Notes under the pieces: model-generated | The model's database searches: none | Told to the model about the DNA's origin: nothing | Seen by the model: the letters and a program-made list of their open reading frames with translations, nothing else | Position numbers and translations under genes: made by a program | In this document: piece by piece, positions 30,041 through 37,928 of the stretch | How positions within the stretch are numbered: position 1 is the stretch's first letter | Layout of the letters: the number at the start of each line of letters is the position of its first letter | Origin: Streptomyces specialis | GTDB lineage: Bacteria > Actinomycetota > Actinomycetes > Streptomycetales > Streptomycetaceae | Direction: 5' to 3' | DNA length: 38,231 nucleotides | NCBI RefSeq assembly: GCF_001493375.1 | Contig: NZ_LN929893.1 | Location: 55,941 to 94,171, forward strand

Positions 30041-31012
30041 ATGGCCGAGTACCGTCCGGGGGGCCGAGGCGCCCGTGCCGCGGTGATCCGCGCCGCCTGC
30101 CGGATCTTCGTCAGGACCACGCTGGCCTGGTGGCCGCTGCGCGGCCCGCTGTCCCGCCTGATGCCCGTGGTGAACCTCGTGATGCGGCCCGTGCCGAGGC
30201 TGCGCGCCACCGAGTTCCGGCGGGTGGACGGCGGGACGTGGCGGGGCGAACTGGTCGCGCCGCGCGGGCGTCTGGACGTCACGCGCGCCGCCCTGCTGTA
30301 TCTGCACGGCGGGGCGTTCGTCTTCTGCGGCCTGGCCACGCACCGCCGCATCGTCGAACGGCTGGCCCTGCGCACCGGGCTGCCGGTGCTCTCCGTCGAC
30401 TACCGGCAGCTCCCGAAGGGCGCCCTCGACGCGTCGCTCGCCGACGCGACCGACGCGTTCCGCACGCTGGTGGCGCGCGGGACCGATCCGGGGGCGATCG
30501 TGGTCCTGGGCGACTCGGCCGGGGGCCACCTGGCGTTCGCGCTGGCGCTGGAGACCCGGCGCGCCGGGCTCGGGTCGCCCGCCGGCGTCGTCGGCCTGTC
30601 CCCCTGGCTGGACTTCGAGAGCGAGGCCAAGCAGGCGCACCCCAACGCCCGCCGGGACGTGTTCATACCGGCCAGGCGGCTGGCCCGGGTGGGCCGCCTG
30701 TGCACCGGGACGACGGACGGCCCGGTCGATCCGCTCCGGTCGCCCGTCAACGCCGACCTGTCCGGTTTCCCCCCGGTGCTGATCCAGTGCGCCGAGGACG
30801 AAGTCCTGCGTCACGACGCGGAGCTGATGGGTGAACGGCTGGCCGCGGCGGGTGTCGAGCACACCGTGCAGGTCTGGCAGGGGCAGGTGCACGCCTTCCC
30901 GGTGCTCGCCCACGCCCTGCCGGAGAGCCGCGCCGCACTCGACGAGATCGCCGGCTTCATTGCCGGGGTGCTGGACGCCGACCGCGGCGCGGCCCGGCCG
31001 GACACCGTCTGA
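30041..31012 (+). CDS. Alpha/beta hydrolase fold-3 (HSL-type) esterase
   Basis: A 323-residue esterase/lipase-like hydrolase. The oxyanion motif HGGA is at 89-92 (LYLHGGAFVF). The nucleophile elbow is GDSAGG with Ser159, the acid Asp253 lies in CAEDEVL, and His284 lies in VHAFPVL. All catalytic residues are present. The N-terminal region (about 10-45) is helical and hydrophobic (FVRTTLAWWPLRGPLSRLMP), like the lid or membrane-contact segments of HSL enzymes. The ATG at 30041 is supported by GGGGAGGG 5 bases upstream; the open frame starts earlier at 29936 but has no ribosome binding site. It lies 158 bases upstream of the monooxygenase but seems to have its own promoter. The natural ester substrate is unknown. 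Confidence 0.9.
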   Translation: MAEYRPGGRGARAAVIRAACRIFVRTTLAWWPLRGPLSRLMPVVNLVMRPVPRLRATEFRRVDGGTWRGELVAPRGRLDVTRAALLYLHGGAFVFCGLATHRRIVERLALRTGLPVLSVDYRQLPKGALDASLADATDAFRTLVARGTDPGAIVVLGDSAGGHLAFALALETRRAGLGSPAGVVGLSPWLDFESEAKQAHPNARRDVFIPARRLARVGRLCTGTTDGPVDPLRSPVNADLSGFPPVLIQCAEDEVLRHDAELMGERLAAAGVEHTVQVWQGQVHAFPVLAHALPESRAALDEIAGFIAGVLDADRGAARPDTV

Positions 31013-31105
31013 CTCCCCGGCTCCGTGAGGGGCCGCCCCGCGCCGACTCCTCGCTTGTCATGCGCACGCCATTCTACGCGCATGGGAAAAGACCGGCCAC
31101 CCCAC

Positions 31106-31145
31106 TTCCCTCACCGGGGGCGTATCAGCATAATCATCATGCTGA
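31106..31145 (+). promoter_or_regulatory. Candidate promoter overlapped by a 7-7-7 inverted-repeat operator
   Basis: TCAGCAT at 31125-31131 and ATGCTGA at 31139-31145 form a perfect inverted repeat around AATCATC. CATAAT at 31129-31134 is a good -10 box, with a weak -35 (TTCCCT, 31106-31111) 17 bases upstream. The site lies 26 bases before the monooxygenase start, in unusually A/T-rich DNA. A second inverted repeat, CATGCGC-N12-GCGCATG, lies at 31059-31084. The geometry fits a repressor of the TetR or MarR kind; no such regulator gene is in the window. Confidence 0.45.
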
Positions 31146-31170
31146 ATTGGTCGCCCCGGAAAGGCCCGTC

Positions 31171-32721
31171 ATGAACCCCGACGACTCCCTACCCGTCCTG
31201 ATCGCCGGCGGCGGGCCGGTGGGGCTCGCCACCGCGCTGGAGCTGGCCCACCACGGCGTCGGCTCGCTGGTCGTCGAGCCGCGCGCCACCGTGTCGTGGC
31301 TGCGGCCCCGGGCCAAGACCGTCTCCGCGCGCACCATGGAACTCTTCGCCCGCTGGGGCCTCGCCACCGTGATCCGCGACCGCGCGCCGCTGCCCGTCGC
31401 GTGGTCGGACGAGGCCGTGTTCGCCACCCGGCTCCTCGGGCGCGAGATCACCCGCGTCACCGGCTGTTTCGGCCTGGCCCTCGGCGGCCCCGCCCGCGCC
31501 GCCGAGCCGGGACAGCAGGCGCCCCAGCCACTGGTCGAGGAGGTCCTGCGCGAGGCGGTCGGCGCCTCGCCGCACGCGGCGCTGCTCACCGGCTGGCGGG
31601 TCGCGGCGCTGCGCCAGGACCAGGACGGCGTCACCGCCTCCCTCGCCGGCCCCGACGGCGCGGCCCGCGAGATCCGCGCGGCGTACGCGGTCGGGTGCGA
31701 CGGCGGGCGCGGCGTGACCCGCGCGGCGATCGGCGCGCGGTACGAGGGGGCCGACGACGCGCGCCCCAACGTCAACGTCGTCTTCCGCGCGCCGGGGCTG
31801 GCCGAGCGGGTGCCGCACGGTCCCGCCGTCCACTACTGGGTGCTCGACCCGTCCCGGCCCGGGGTGCTCGGGCGGCTGGACCTGGACGCCACCTGGTGGT
31901 GCATCGCCCAGGGCGTGGACCGGGCGGCCGGTGAGGCGGACCCGGCCCGGCTGGTGCGCGAGCTGGTGGGCGCGGACGTCGAGCCGGAGATCCTGGCCAC
32001 CGACCCGTGGCAGGCGCGGATGCTGCTGGCCGACCGGTACGGCGAGGGGCGGATCTTCCTCGCCGGGGACGCCGCCCACCAGAACCCGCCCTGGGGCGGG
32101 CACGGCTTCAACACCGGCATCGGCGACGCGGTCAACCTCGGCTGGAAGCTCGCCGCGGTGCTGAACGGGTGGGCGCCGCCCGCGCTGCTGGCGAGCTACG
32201 AGGCCGAGCGCCGCCCCATAGCGGCCCGGACCATCGAGGAGGCCGCGCGGAACATGGCGACCCTCGCCCCCGAGCTGTCCGATCCCCGGCTCACCGGCAC
32301 CGACGAGGAGTTCGCGGCGGCCCGGCCGGCGGTCGCGGAGGCGGTCCACCGGACGAAGGACGGCGAGTTCCACAGCCTCGACCTGGTTCTCGACTACGCC
32401 TACGAGGGTTCGCCCGTCGTCGCCGGTGGCCCGGGGCGGCGACTGCCGCACCGCTGGCTGCGGCCCGGCGACTCCCTGTACTCCCGCCTCGGCCGCGGCT
32501 TCACCCTCCTGGGCGACCTGTCCGTGCCCGGCGTGCGGGACTTCACGGCCGCCGCCCGCGAGCTGGGCGTCCCGCTGACCACCGCCGACCACCGCCTCCC
32601 CGCCCCGGCCGGACCGCTGGCGCTGGTCCGTCCCGACCAGCACGTCGCCTGGTACGGCGCCGACGGGCGCGCCGCCCACGCCGTCCTGCGCCGCGTCACC
32701 GGCCACCCCACCGCACCCTGA
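31171..32721 (+). CDS. FAD-dependent aromatic-type monooxygenase (PheA/TfdB family)
   Basis: A 516-residue flavoprotein hydroxylase. The Rossmann motif at the N-terminus is VLIAGGGPVGLATALEL (about 9-25). The second FAD motif is IFLAGDAAHQNPPWGGHGFN, followed by TGIGDAVNLGWKLAAVL. The C-terminal thioredoxin-like tail is DFTAAARELGVPLTTADHRL, ending LVRPDQHVAWYG, as in phenol and anthracycline-type hydroxylases. The ATG at 31171 has GGAAAGG 6 bases upstream. It is the first gene of a probable operon: the MFS gene follows after 28 bases. The substrate is probably a small aromatic or a polyketide; the neighbours (aromatic-type transporter, decarboxylase, amine oxidase) favour an aromatic amine or acid, but this is inference. 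Confidence 0.92.
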   Translation: MNPDDSLPVLIAGGGPVGLATALELAHHGVGSLVVEPRATVSWLRPRAKTVSARTMELFARWGLATVIRDRAPLPVAWSDEAVFATRLLGREITRVTGCFGLALGGPARAAEPGQQAPQPLVEEVLREAVGASPHAALLTGWRVAALRQDQDGVTASLAGPDGAAREIRAAYAVGCDGGRGVTRAAIGARYEGADDARPNVNVVFRAPGLAERVPHGPAVHYWVLDPSRPGVLGRLDLDATWWCIAQGVDRAAGEADPARLVRELVGADVEPEILATDPWQARMLLADRYGEGRIFLAGDAAHQNPPWGGHGFNTGIGDAVNLGWKLAAVLNGWAPPALLASYEAERRPIAARTIEEAARNMATLAPELSDPRLTGTDEEFAAARPAVAEAVHRTKDGEFHSLDLVLDYAYEGSPVVAGGPGRRLPHRWLRPGDSLYSRLGRGFTLLGDLSVPGVRDFTAAARELGVPLTTADHRLPAPAGPLALVRPDQHVAWYGADGRAAHAVLRRVTGHPTAP

Positions 32722-32749
32722 CGGCTCCCGGCCGGCAGGACGAACGACC

Positions 32750-33982
32750 ATGACCGAGGAACAGACCGTGACCCACTCCTCCCCGACCATCCCCGCGACG
32801 CGGCGAGGGGCTCTGCCCCTGGCGTTTCTCGTCTTCTTCATCGACGGGTACGACCTCTTCGTCCTCGGCACCGTGGGCCCCTCGCTGCTCCACCACGCGG
32901 AGTGGGACGTCTCCCCCGGCACGCTCGGCACCCTCGGCAGCGTCACCGCGGCGGGCATGCCGCTGGGTTCCCTCCTCGCGGGCTGGGCCTCCGACCGCTG
33001 GGGCTACCGCCTGCCGATGGCGGCCTCGGTCGCGTGGGTCTCGGTGTGCATGCTGGTGGCGGGTCTCGCGCCCGGCCTCGGCCTGTTCGGGGCCGCCCGC
33101 TTCGGCACCGGCATCGGCATCGGCGCGCTGGCCCCCGTGGTCGGCGCGTTCGTCGCCGGGGCGGCCCCGAAGGGGCGCCGCGCGCTGCACCTGGCCGTGG
33201 CGATGGGCGCCATCGGCGTCGGCGGCACGGGCTGCGCCCTCCTCGGCCGGCTGCTGCTGCCGGAGACGCCGTTCCAGCGGCTGTTCCTGATCGGCGCCCT
33301 GCCGCTGCTGGCCGTCCCACTTATCTGGCGGACCGTCCCGGCCCGGGGGCGGACGGCGGGAAGCGGCCAGGACCGGGTTCCGGTGGGCGCGCTGTTCGCG
33401 CCGGCCGGCCGGCGCGTCACCGTCCTGTTCTGCGCGACGGCGTTCATGAGCCTGGCCCTGCTGTTCTCGACCACCGCCTGGCTGCCCACGGTGATGCTCC
33501 GGTCCGGATACGACCTGAAGTCGTCGCTGGAGTTCTCGATCGCCTTCACCATCGGGGCGAGCGTCGGCGTCATGGGGCTGGCGCTGCTGGCCGACCGAGG
33601 TCACCTCAAGGCCGTCACCCTGGGGTGCTTCCTGCTGGCGGCGTGCGCGCTGTTCCTGCTGAGCACGCCGCAGGAGCGGTGGCTGCTGCTGGTGATGTCG
33701 GCCGTGGCGGGACTCGGCTCGCTCGGCGGTCAGAACATGGTGATCGCCTGCATGAGCGCTTACTTCCCGGCCCGGCTGCGCGGCACCGCCCTGGGGTTCT
33801 GCCTGGCCGTCGGCCGGGCGGGCGCGATCATCGGCCCGACCTACGTGGCCTTCGCCACCGATCTGTCCGACTCCGCCAAGGCCGGGTTCTACGCCTTCAT
33901 GATCCCCGCCGTCCTGGGCGCGGTCCTGGTGTCCTTCCTGCCGCGCGGCATGACTCCCGCCGGGGAGCCGGACCGCCGCTGA
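32750..33982 (+). CDS. MFS transporter, aromatic acid:H+ symporter (AAHS) type
   Basis: A 410-residue membrane protein with about 12 hydrophobic segments. The first segment has FFIDGYDLFVLGTVGP; the D-G-Y-D charge pair in helix 1 is typical of AAHS carriers of benzoate- and hydroxybenzoate-like acids. The cytoplasmic loop 2-3 signature reads GWASDRWGYRLPM. Direction of transport cannot be decided: import of an aromatic acid or export of a product are both possible. The ATG at 32750 lies 28 bases after the monooxygenase stop; translation is probably supported by AGGACG upstream. Co-transcribed with the flavoprotein genes on either side. Confidence 0.88.
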   Translation: MTEEQTVTHSSPTIPATRRGALPLAFLVFFIDGYDLFVLGTVGPSLLHHAEWDVSPGTLGTLGSVTAAGMPLGSLLAGWASDRWGYRLPMAASVAWVSVCMLVAGLAPGLGLFGAARFGTGIGIGALAPVVGAFVAGAAPKGRRALHLAVAMGAIGVGGTGCALLGRLLLPETPFQRLFLIGALPLLAVPLIWRTVPARGRTAGSGQDRVPVGALFAPAGRRVTVLFCATAFMSLALLFSTTAWLPTVMLRSGYDLKSSLEFSIAFTIGASVGVMGLALLADRGHLKAVTLGCFLLAACALFLLSTPQERWLLLVMSAVAGLGSLGGQNMVIACMSAYFPARLRGTALGFCLAVGRAGAIIGPTYVAFATDLSDSAKAGFYAFMIPAVLGAVLVSFLPRGMTPAGEPDRR

Positions 33983-34079
33983 GCCCGGCCGTGCCGTATG
34001 TCCGGATATGACCCAGACTGATCGGAAGACATGGCGCGGCGGGAAACGCGGCGCCGTACACCCGGAGCGAGGGACCGAC

Positions 34080-35387
34080 ATGAACGGCACGGACGGCATC
34101 GACGGCACGGACGGCACGCGGCGCACGGTCGTCGTCGGCGCGGGCGCGGCCGGGCTCGGCGCCGCGCGGCTGCTGGCGGACGCCGGCCGGGACGTGGTGG
34201 TGCTGGAGGCCCGGGACCGCGTCGGCGGCCGGGTCCACACCGACAGGACCTGGGAGGGTGTCCCCGTGGACCTGGGCGCCTCGTGGATTCACGGCGTCCG
34301 CGGCAATCCCCTCACCGAGCTGCGCGACCGCTTCCAGGTCCCGACCGCGGTCACGGACCTGGACTCGCTGCTCGTCCACGACCCGTCGGGGACACCGGTG
34401 CCCGGGGACGAACAGGCCCGGATGCGCGCCCACGCCGAGGAGATCATCGACCGCTTCGACCGCGACGGGTCCCTGCCGGCCGCCGCCCGGTGGACCGACA
34501 CCCACCGGCGGGGCGTGCGCTACTTCCTGTGGCAGCACTTCGAGAACGAGTTCGGCGCGGGCCCCCGCGAACTGTCCCACCGCTGGTACAGCGACGCCGT
34601 GTTCGCCGGCGAGCAGGAGATCGTTCCCGGCGGCTACGACCAGCTCTTCCGGCCGCTGTCCGCGGGGCTCGACATCCGGTTCGGCCAGGACGTCACCCAC
34701 ATCTCCCACGACGGCACCGGCGTCACCGTCCACACCGCGCGGGGCACCGAACTGCCCTGTTCCGACGTGATCGTGACCGTGCCGCTCGGCGTTCTGCGCG
34801 GCGGCGGGCTCAGCTTCTCGCCGGACCTGCCGCCCGCGAAGCGGGAGGCCCTCGACCGCCTGGCGATGGGCACGCTCTCCAAGACCTGGCTCCGCTTCCC
34901 GCGCGTCTTCTGGGACGACGCCGTCCTGACCCACGCCTACCTCGGCACCGAGGACGACGCCTGGTCCGAGTGGTACAGCTTCGCCCGCGTCCACGACGGC
35001 GCCCCGGTGCTGCTGAGCCTGAACGGGGGCCCCGCCGGCCGCGCCATCGAGGCGCTGAGCGACCGCGACATCGCCGGCCGGGCGACGGCCGTGCTGCGCC
35101 GGTGGTTCGGCGACGCCGCCGAGACACCGGTGGCGCTCCAGAACAGCCGCTGGACGCAGGACCCCTACGCCCTGGGCTCGTACTCCATCACGCCGCCCGG
35201 GGCGTCGCCCGAGGACCGGGACACCCTCGCGGCCCCGATCGCCGGGCGGATCCACTTCGCGGGCGAGGCCACACACTCCACCTGCCACCAGACCGTGCAC
35301 GGCGCCCTGCTCAGCGGGCGCCGCGCCGCCCGCGCCGTGATGGCCGGATCCCGGCGCGCCGCCGGGGCGGCGGCCGTCGGCTCCTGA
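34080..35387 (+). CDS. Flavin-containing amine oxidase (polyamine/monoamine oxidase family)
   Basis: A 435-residue FAD enzyme that would oxidise a primary or secondary amine to an imine/aldehyde with H2O2 release. The FAD motif VVVGAGAAGLGAARLL (about 15-30) leads to EARDRVGGRVHT and then DLGASWIHGVRGNPL, the classic PAO/MAO string. The C-terminal flavin contact is RIHFAGEATHSTCHQTVHGA with the GE-T pair. No twin-arginine or secretion signal is visible. The ATG at 34080 (MNGTDG) is preferred because CGAGGGAC lies upstream; an open frame from 34008 also exists. It lies 97 bases after the MFS gene and 40 bases before agmatine deiminase, which makes a polyamine-like or arylalkylamine substrate likely. 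Confidence 0.9.
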   Translation: MNGTDGIDGTDGTRRTVVVGAGAAGLGAARLLADAGRDVVVLEARDRVGGRVHTDRTWEGVPVDLGASWIHGVRGNPLTELRDRFQVPTAVTDLDSLLVHDPSGTPVPGDEQARMRAHAEEIIDRFDRDGSLPAAARWTDTHRRGVRYFLWQHFENEFGAGPRELSHRWYSDAVFAGEQEIVPGGYDQLFRPLSAGLDIRFGQDVTHISHDGTGVTVHTARGTELPCSDVIVTVPLGVLRGGGLSFSPDLPPAKREALDRLAMGTLSKTWLRFPRVFWDDAVLTHAYLGTEDDAWSEWYSFARVHDGAPVLLSLNGGPAGRAIEALSDRDIAGRATAVLRRWFGDAAETPVALQNSRWTQDPYALGSYSITPPGASPEDRDTLAAPIAGRIHFAGEATHSTCHQTVHGALLSGRRAARAVMAGSRRAAGAAAVGS

Positions 35388-35427
35388 CGCTTCCGCCCTT
35401 TCGATCGCTCTCCGGAAGGAATACGGG

Positions 35428-36483
35428 ATGCCCGGGATCTGGCGCATGCCCCACGAGACCGCCGAGCAGGCACGGACCTGGATGGCCTGGCCGCCGGGCG
35501 GATACACCCTCGGCGACGACCCCTTCGAGGCGGAGACCGCCCGCCGGGCCTGGGCCGCCGTCGCCAACGCCATCGTCGGCTTCCAGCCGGTCTCGATGCT
35601 CGTCACCGAACGGGAACGCCCGCACGCCGCGGCGCTGCTCTCCCCCGGCGTCGAGATTCTCGTCACCGAACTCGACGACGCCTGGCTGCGCGACACCGGG
35701 CCGACGTTCGTGGTGAGCGACGGGCCGGAGCCGCGCCTGGCCGCGGTGGACTGGGTGTTCAACGGCTGGGGCGCCCAGGAGTGGGCGACCTGGGACGCCG
35801 ACGCCCTGGTCGGCCGCGCCGTCGCCGGACTCGCCGAGGCGATGATCGTGCCCACCCGGATGGTCGCCGAGGGCGGCGGGCTGCACACCGACGGCGAGGG
35901 CACGTTCCTGGTCACCGAGACCGTGATGCTGGACCCCGGCCGCAACCCGGGCTGGACGCGGGAACGGGTGGAGGACGAACTGGCGCGGACGGTCGGGGCG
36001 GAGAAGGTGATCTGGCTGCCGCGTGGACTGACCCGCGACTACGGGCGGTTCGGCACGCGCGGGCACATCGACATCCTGGCCACGTTCCCCGGTCCTGGCC
36101 GGGTCCTCGTGCACGACCAGCGCCACGAGGACCATCCCGACCACGAGGTGTCACGGCACGCCGCCGAAACACTGGCCGCGGCGACCGACGCCAGGGGCCG
36201 GCGGCTCACGGTGCGCGGGCTGCCCGCGCCGGAGGTCGTCAAGGACGAGGACGGGGACTGGGTCGACTACAGCTATGTCAACCATGTGGTCTGCAACGGC
36301 GCCGTCATCGCCTGCGCGTTCGGCGATCCGGCCGACAAGACGGCGATGGACATCCTGGCCCACGCCTATCCGGGGCGGCGGATCGTCCCGGTCGACGCGC
36401 GCCCCCTGTTCGCCCGGGGCGGCGGCGCGCACTGCGTCACGCAGCAGCAGCCCGCCATCCCGCCGGCACCCCCGCACACCTGA
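35428..36483 (+). CDS. aguA: Agmatine deiminase (agmatine iminohydrolase)
   Basis: A 351-residue pentein-fold enzyme that hydrolyses agmatine to N-carbamoylputrescine and ammonia. Family motifs are complete: DDAWLRDTGPTF, FNGWG, EGGGLHTDGEGT, RGHIDILATF and the C-terminal GGGAHCVTQQQP with nucleophile Cys336. Length is normal for the family. The ATG at 35428 has GGAAGGA upstream. It lies between an amine oxidase and a pyruvoyl decarboxylase-like gene. No N-carbamoylputrescine amidase or arginine decarboxylase of a known family is seen in the window, so either these are elsewhere or the neighbouring decarboxylase supplies agmatine (inference). The substrate could also be an agmatine-like natural product. 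Confidence 0.92.
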   Translation: MPGIWRMPHETAEQARTWMAWPPGGYTLGDDPFEAETARRAWAAVANAIVGFQPVSMLVTERERPHAAALLSPGVEILVTELDDAWLRDTGPTFVVSDGPEPRLAAVDWVFNGWGAQEWATWDADALVGRAVAGLAEAMIVPTRMVAEGGGLHTDGEGTFLVTETVMLDPGRNPGWTRERVEDELARTVGAEKVIWLPRGLTRDYGRFGTRGHIDILATFPGPGRVLVHDQRHEDHPDHEVSRHAAETLAAATDARGRRLTVRGLPAPEVVKDEDGDWVDYSYVNHVVCNGAVIACAFGDPADKTAMDILAHAYPGRRIVPVDARPLFARGGGAHCVTQQQPAIPPAPPHT

Positions 36484-36484
36484 A

Positions 36485-36534
36485 CGGAATTCGCCGCGCG
36501 TCCCCGGGACGGTGAGGGAAAACCGGAATTCGCC
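36485..36534 (+). repeat. Two direct copies of CGGAATTCGCC upstream of the decarboxylase-like gene
   Basis: The 11-base string CGGAATTCGCC occurs at 36485-36495 and 36524-36534, 39 bases apart, in the 188-base gap before the gene at 36672. The gap holds no gene. Direct repeats at such spacing can be activator sites, but nothing else supports this. Confidence 0.4.
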
Positions 36535-36671
36535 TTTGACGGCACCGGGAGCGGAAACGTCCCGCGCCCGGACAACGGGCCGAACTCGGGTGGAGCGGTC
36601 AACGTCACCGTGCGAGGCTGACGCTACCCGGATTCCTACCGGCCCCGGACGGATCACCAAGGAGATCGACC

Positions 36672-37928
36672 ATGGAAACCGACGTTCCTTTCAGCATCGG
36701 TGGCTGGCTCCCGGACCAGGAGACCATCGGTGAGTGGCTGACCGGCGTCCTCACCGAGATGGAACAGGAGACGGAAGGGTGGAGACGCCCGAAACCGCTG
36801 CACCCGGTGATCCGGGAACTCAAGCAGTTCATCGACACCACTCCCGAGGTCTACATGCTGTTCAGGGCCATGCTCTGGCAGAACCGCGAGACCAAGACAC
36901 CGACCAAGTATCCCCAGGTGAAGGATGTCGACGTCCTGTTGCAGCTTTTCAACCGCTTCATGACGCGAGCCCCCCAGTGGAATGACAGCGGGGTCGTGGG
37001 TTTCCCGTTCAACGCGGCACTGAACTGGCCGATGGGCACGCACGCCGGCCTCTCCGTATTCCTGAACAGGCAGGTGAACGCTCATTTCAAGAAGATGCTG
37101 AACACCTGGTCCACATTCCTCCGATCACCCGATTCGAGGGATGTGCTGACCGCCGACAGAGGAACCGGGTGGTTCTCGGAGCGCGCCCTGGCGGAGATGA
37201 AGAAGCGCAATGGAGCCGACTTCGAGGACCTGTTCGACTGCGACCCGAGCAAGCCCTACTGGGGCTTCGCCTCGTGGGACGACTTCTTCACCAGACCCTT
37301 CCGGGCCGGGAAACGGCCCCCCGCCGAGGGCGCGGATGTCATCGTCAACGCCTGCGAGTCGACGCCGTTCCGGCTGAGCACGAACGTCGAGCGCGAGGCG
37401 CTTTTCTGGCTCAAGGGGCAGCCGTACTCCGTCGCGCACATGCTCGACCACCACCCGCTGGCCGAGGAATTCGTGGGCGGCACGATCTACCAGGCGTTCC
37501 TCGACGCGTACGCCTATCACCGCTGGCACAGCCCGGTCGACGGAACCATCGTCGGCACCCGGGTGGTGGACGGCACGTACTTCTCCACGAGTCACCTCGC
37601 GGGAAAGGACGCGGCGGCACCGGACAAGTCCCAGCCCTACCTCACCCAGGTGGCCACCCGCGCGATGATCTTCATCGAGGCGGACAACCCGGCCATCGGC
37701 ACCATGTGTGCCCTCCCGGTCGGCATGGCCGATGTCTCCTCGTGCGACGTCACGGTCTACGAGGGCCAGAGAGTCGCGAAGGGCGACCAGTTGGGGATGT
37801 TCCACCACGGCGGCTCCACCCACTGCCTCATGTTCCGCAAGGGAGTCGATCTCACCTTCGAGCCCCAGAAGTTCCCCGGCGAGAAGAACGTGCTGCTCAA
37901 CGCCAAGCTCGCGACGGTGAGGAAGTGA
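36672..37928 (+). CDS. Phosphatidylserine-decarboxylase-like pyruvoyl enzyme (amino-acid decarboxylase candidate)
   Basis: A 418-residue protein with two parts. An N-terminal region (about 1-180) resembles the PSD-associated domain (HPVIRELKQFIDTTPEVYML). The catalytic part (about 185-415) has WGFASWDDFFTRPFR, YHRWHSPVDGTI and the self-cleavage motif GGST with Ser382, which would become the pyruvoyl group. Soluble proteins of this plan include PsiD, the fungal L-tryptophan decarboxylase; true phosphatidylserine decarboxylases are membrane-bound and shorter. No membrane segment is visible, so an amino acid is more likely than a lipid as substrate. AAGGAG 7 bases upstream fixes the ATG at 36672. 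Codon use is a little less G/C-biased than in its neighbours. Adjacent agmatine deiminase and amine oxidase suggest arginine, tryptophan or a related amino acid (inference). Confidence 0.88.
   Translation: METDVPFSIGGWLPDQETIGEWLTGVLTEMEQETEGWRRPKPLHPVIRELKQFIDTTPEVYMLFRAMLWQNRETKTPTKYPQVKDVDVLLQLFNRFMTRAPQWNDSGVVGFPFNAALNWPMGTHAGLSVFLNRQVNAHFKKMLNTWSTFLRSPDSRDVLTADRGTGWFSERALAEMKKRNGADFEDLFDCDPSKPYWGFASWDDFFTRPFRAGKRPPAEGADVIVNACESTPFRLSTNVEREALFWLKGQPYSVAHMLDHHPLAEEFVGGTIYQAFLDAYAYHRWHSPVDGTIVGTRVVDGTYFSTSHLAGKDAAAPDKSQPYLTQVATRAMIFIEADNPAIGTMCALPVGMADVSSCDVTVYEGQRVAKGDQLGMFHHGGSTHCLMFRKGVDLTFEPQKFPGEKNVLLNAKLATVRK

Noticed and set aside
34020..34029. GATCGGAAGA, part of the Illumina TruSeq adapter
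   Set aside because: Only 10 bases match and the sequence on neither side continues as adapter; the spacing between the MFS and amine oxidase genes is normal. Chance is the simplest explanation.
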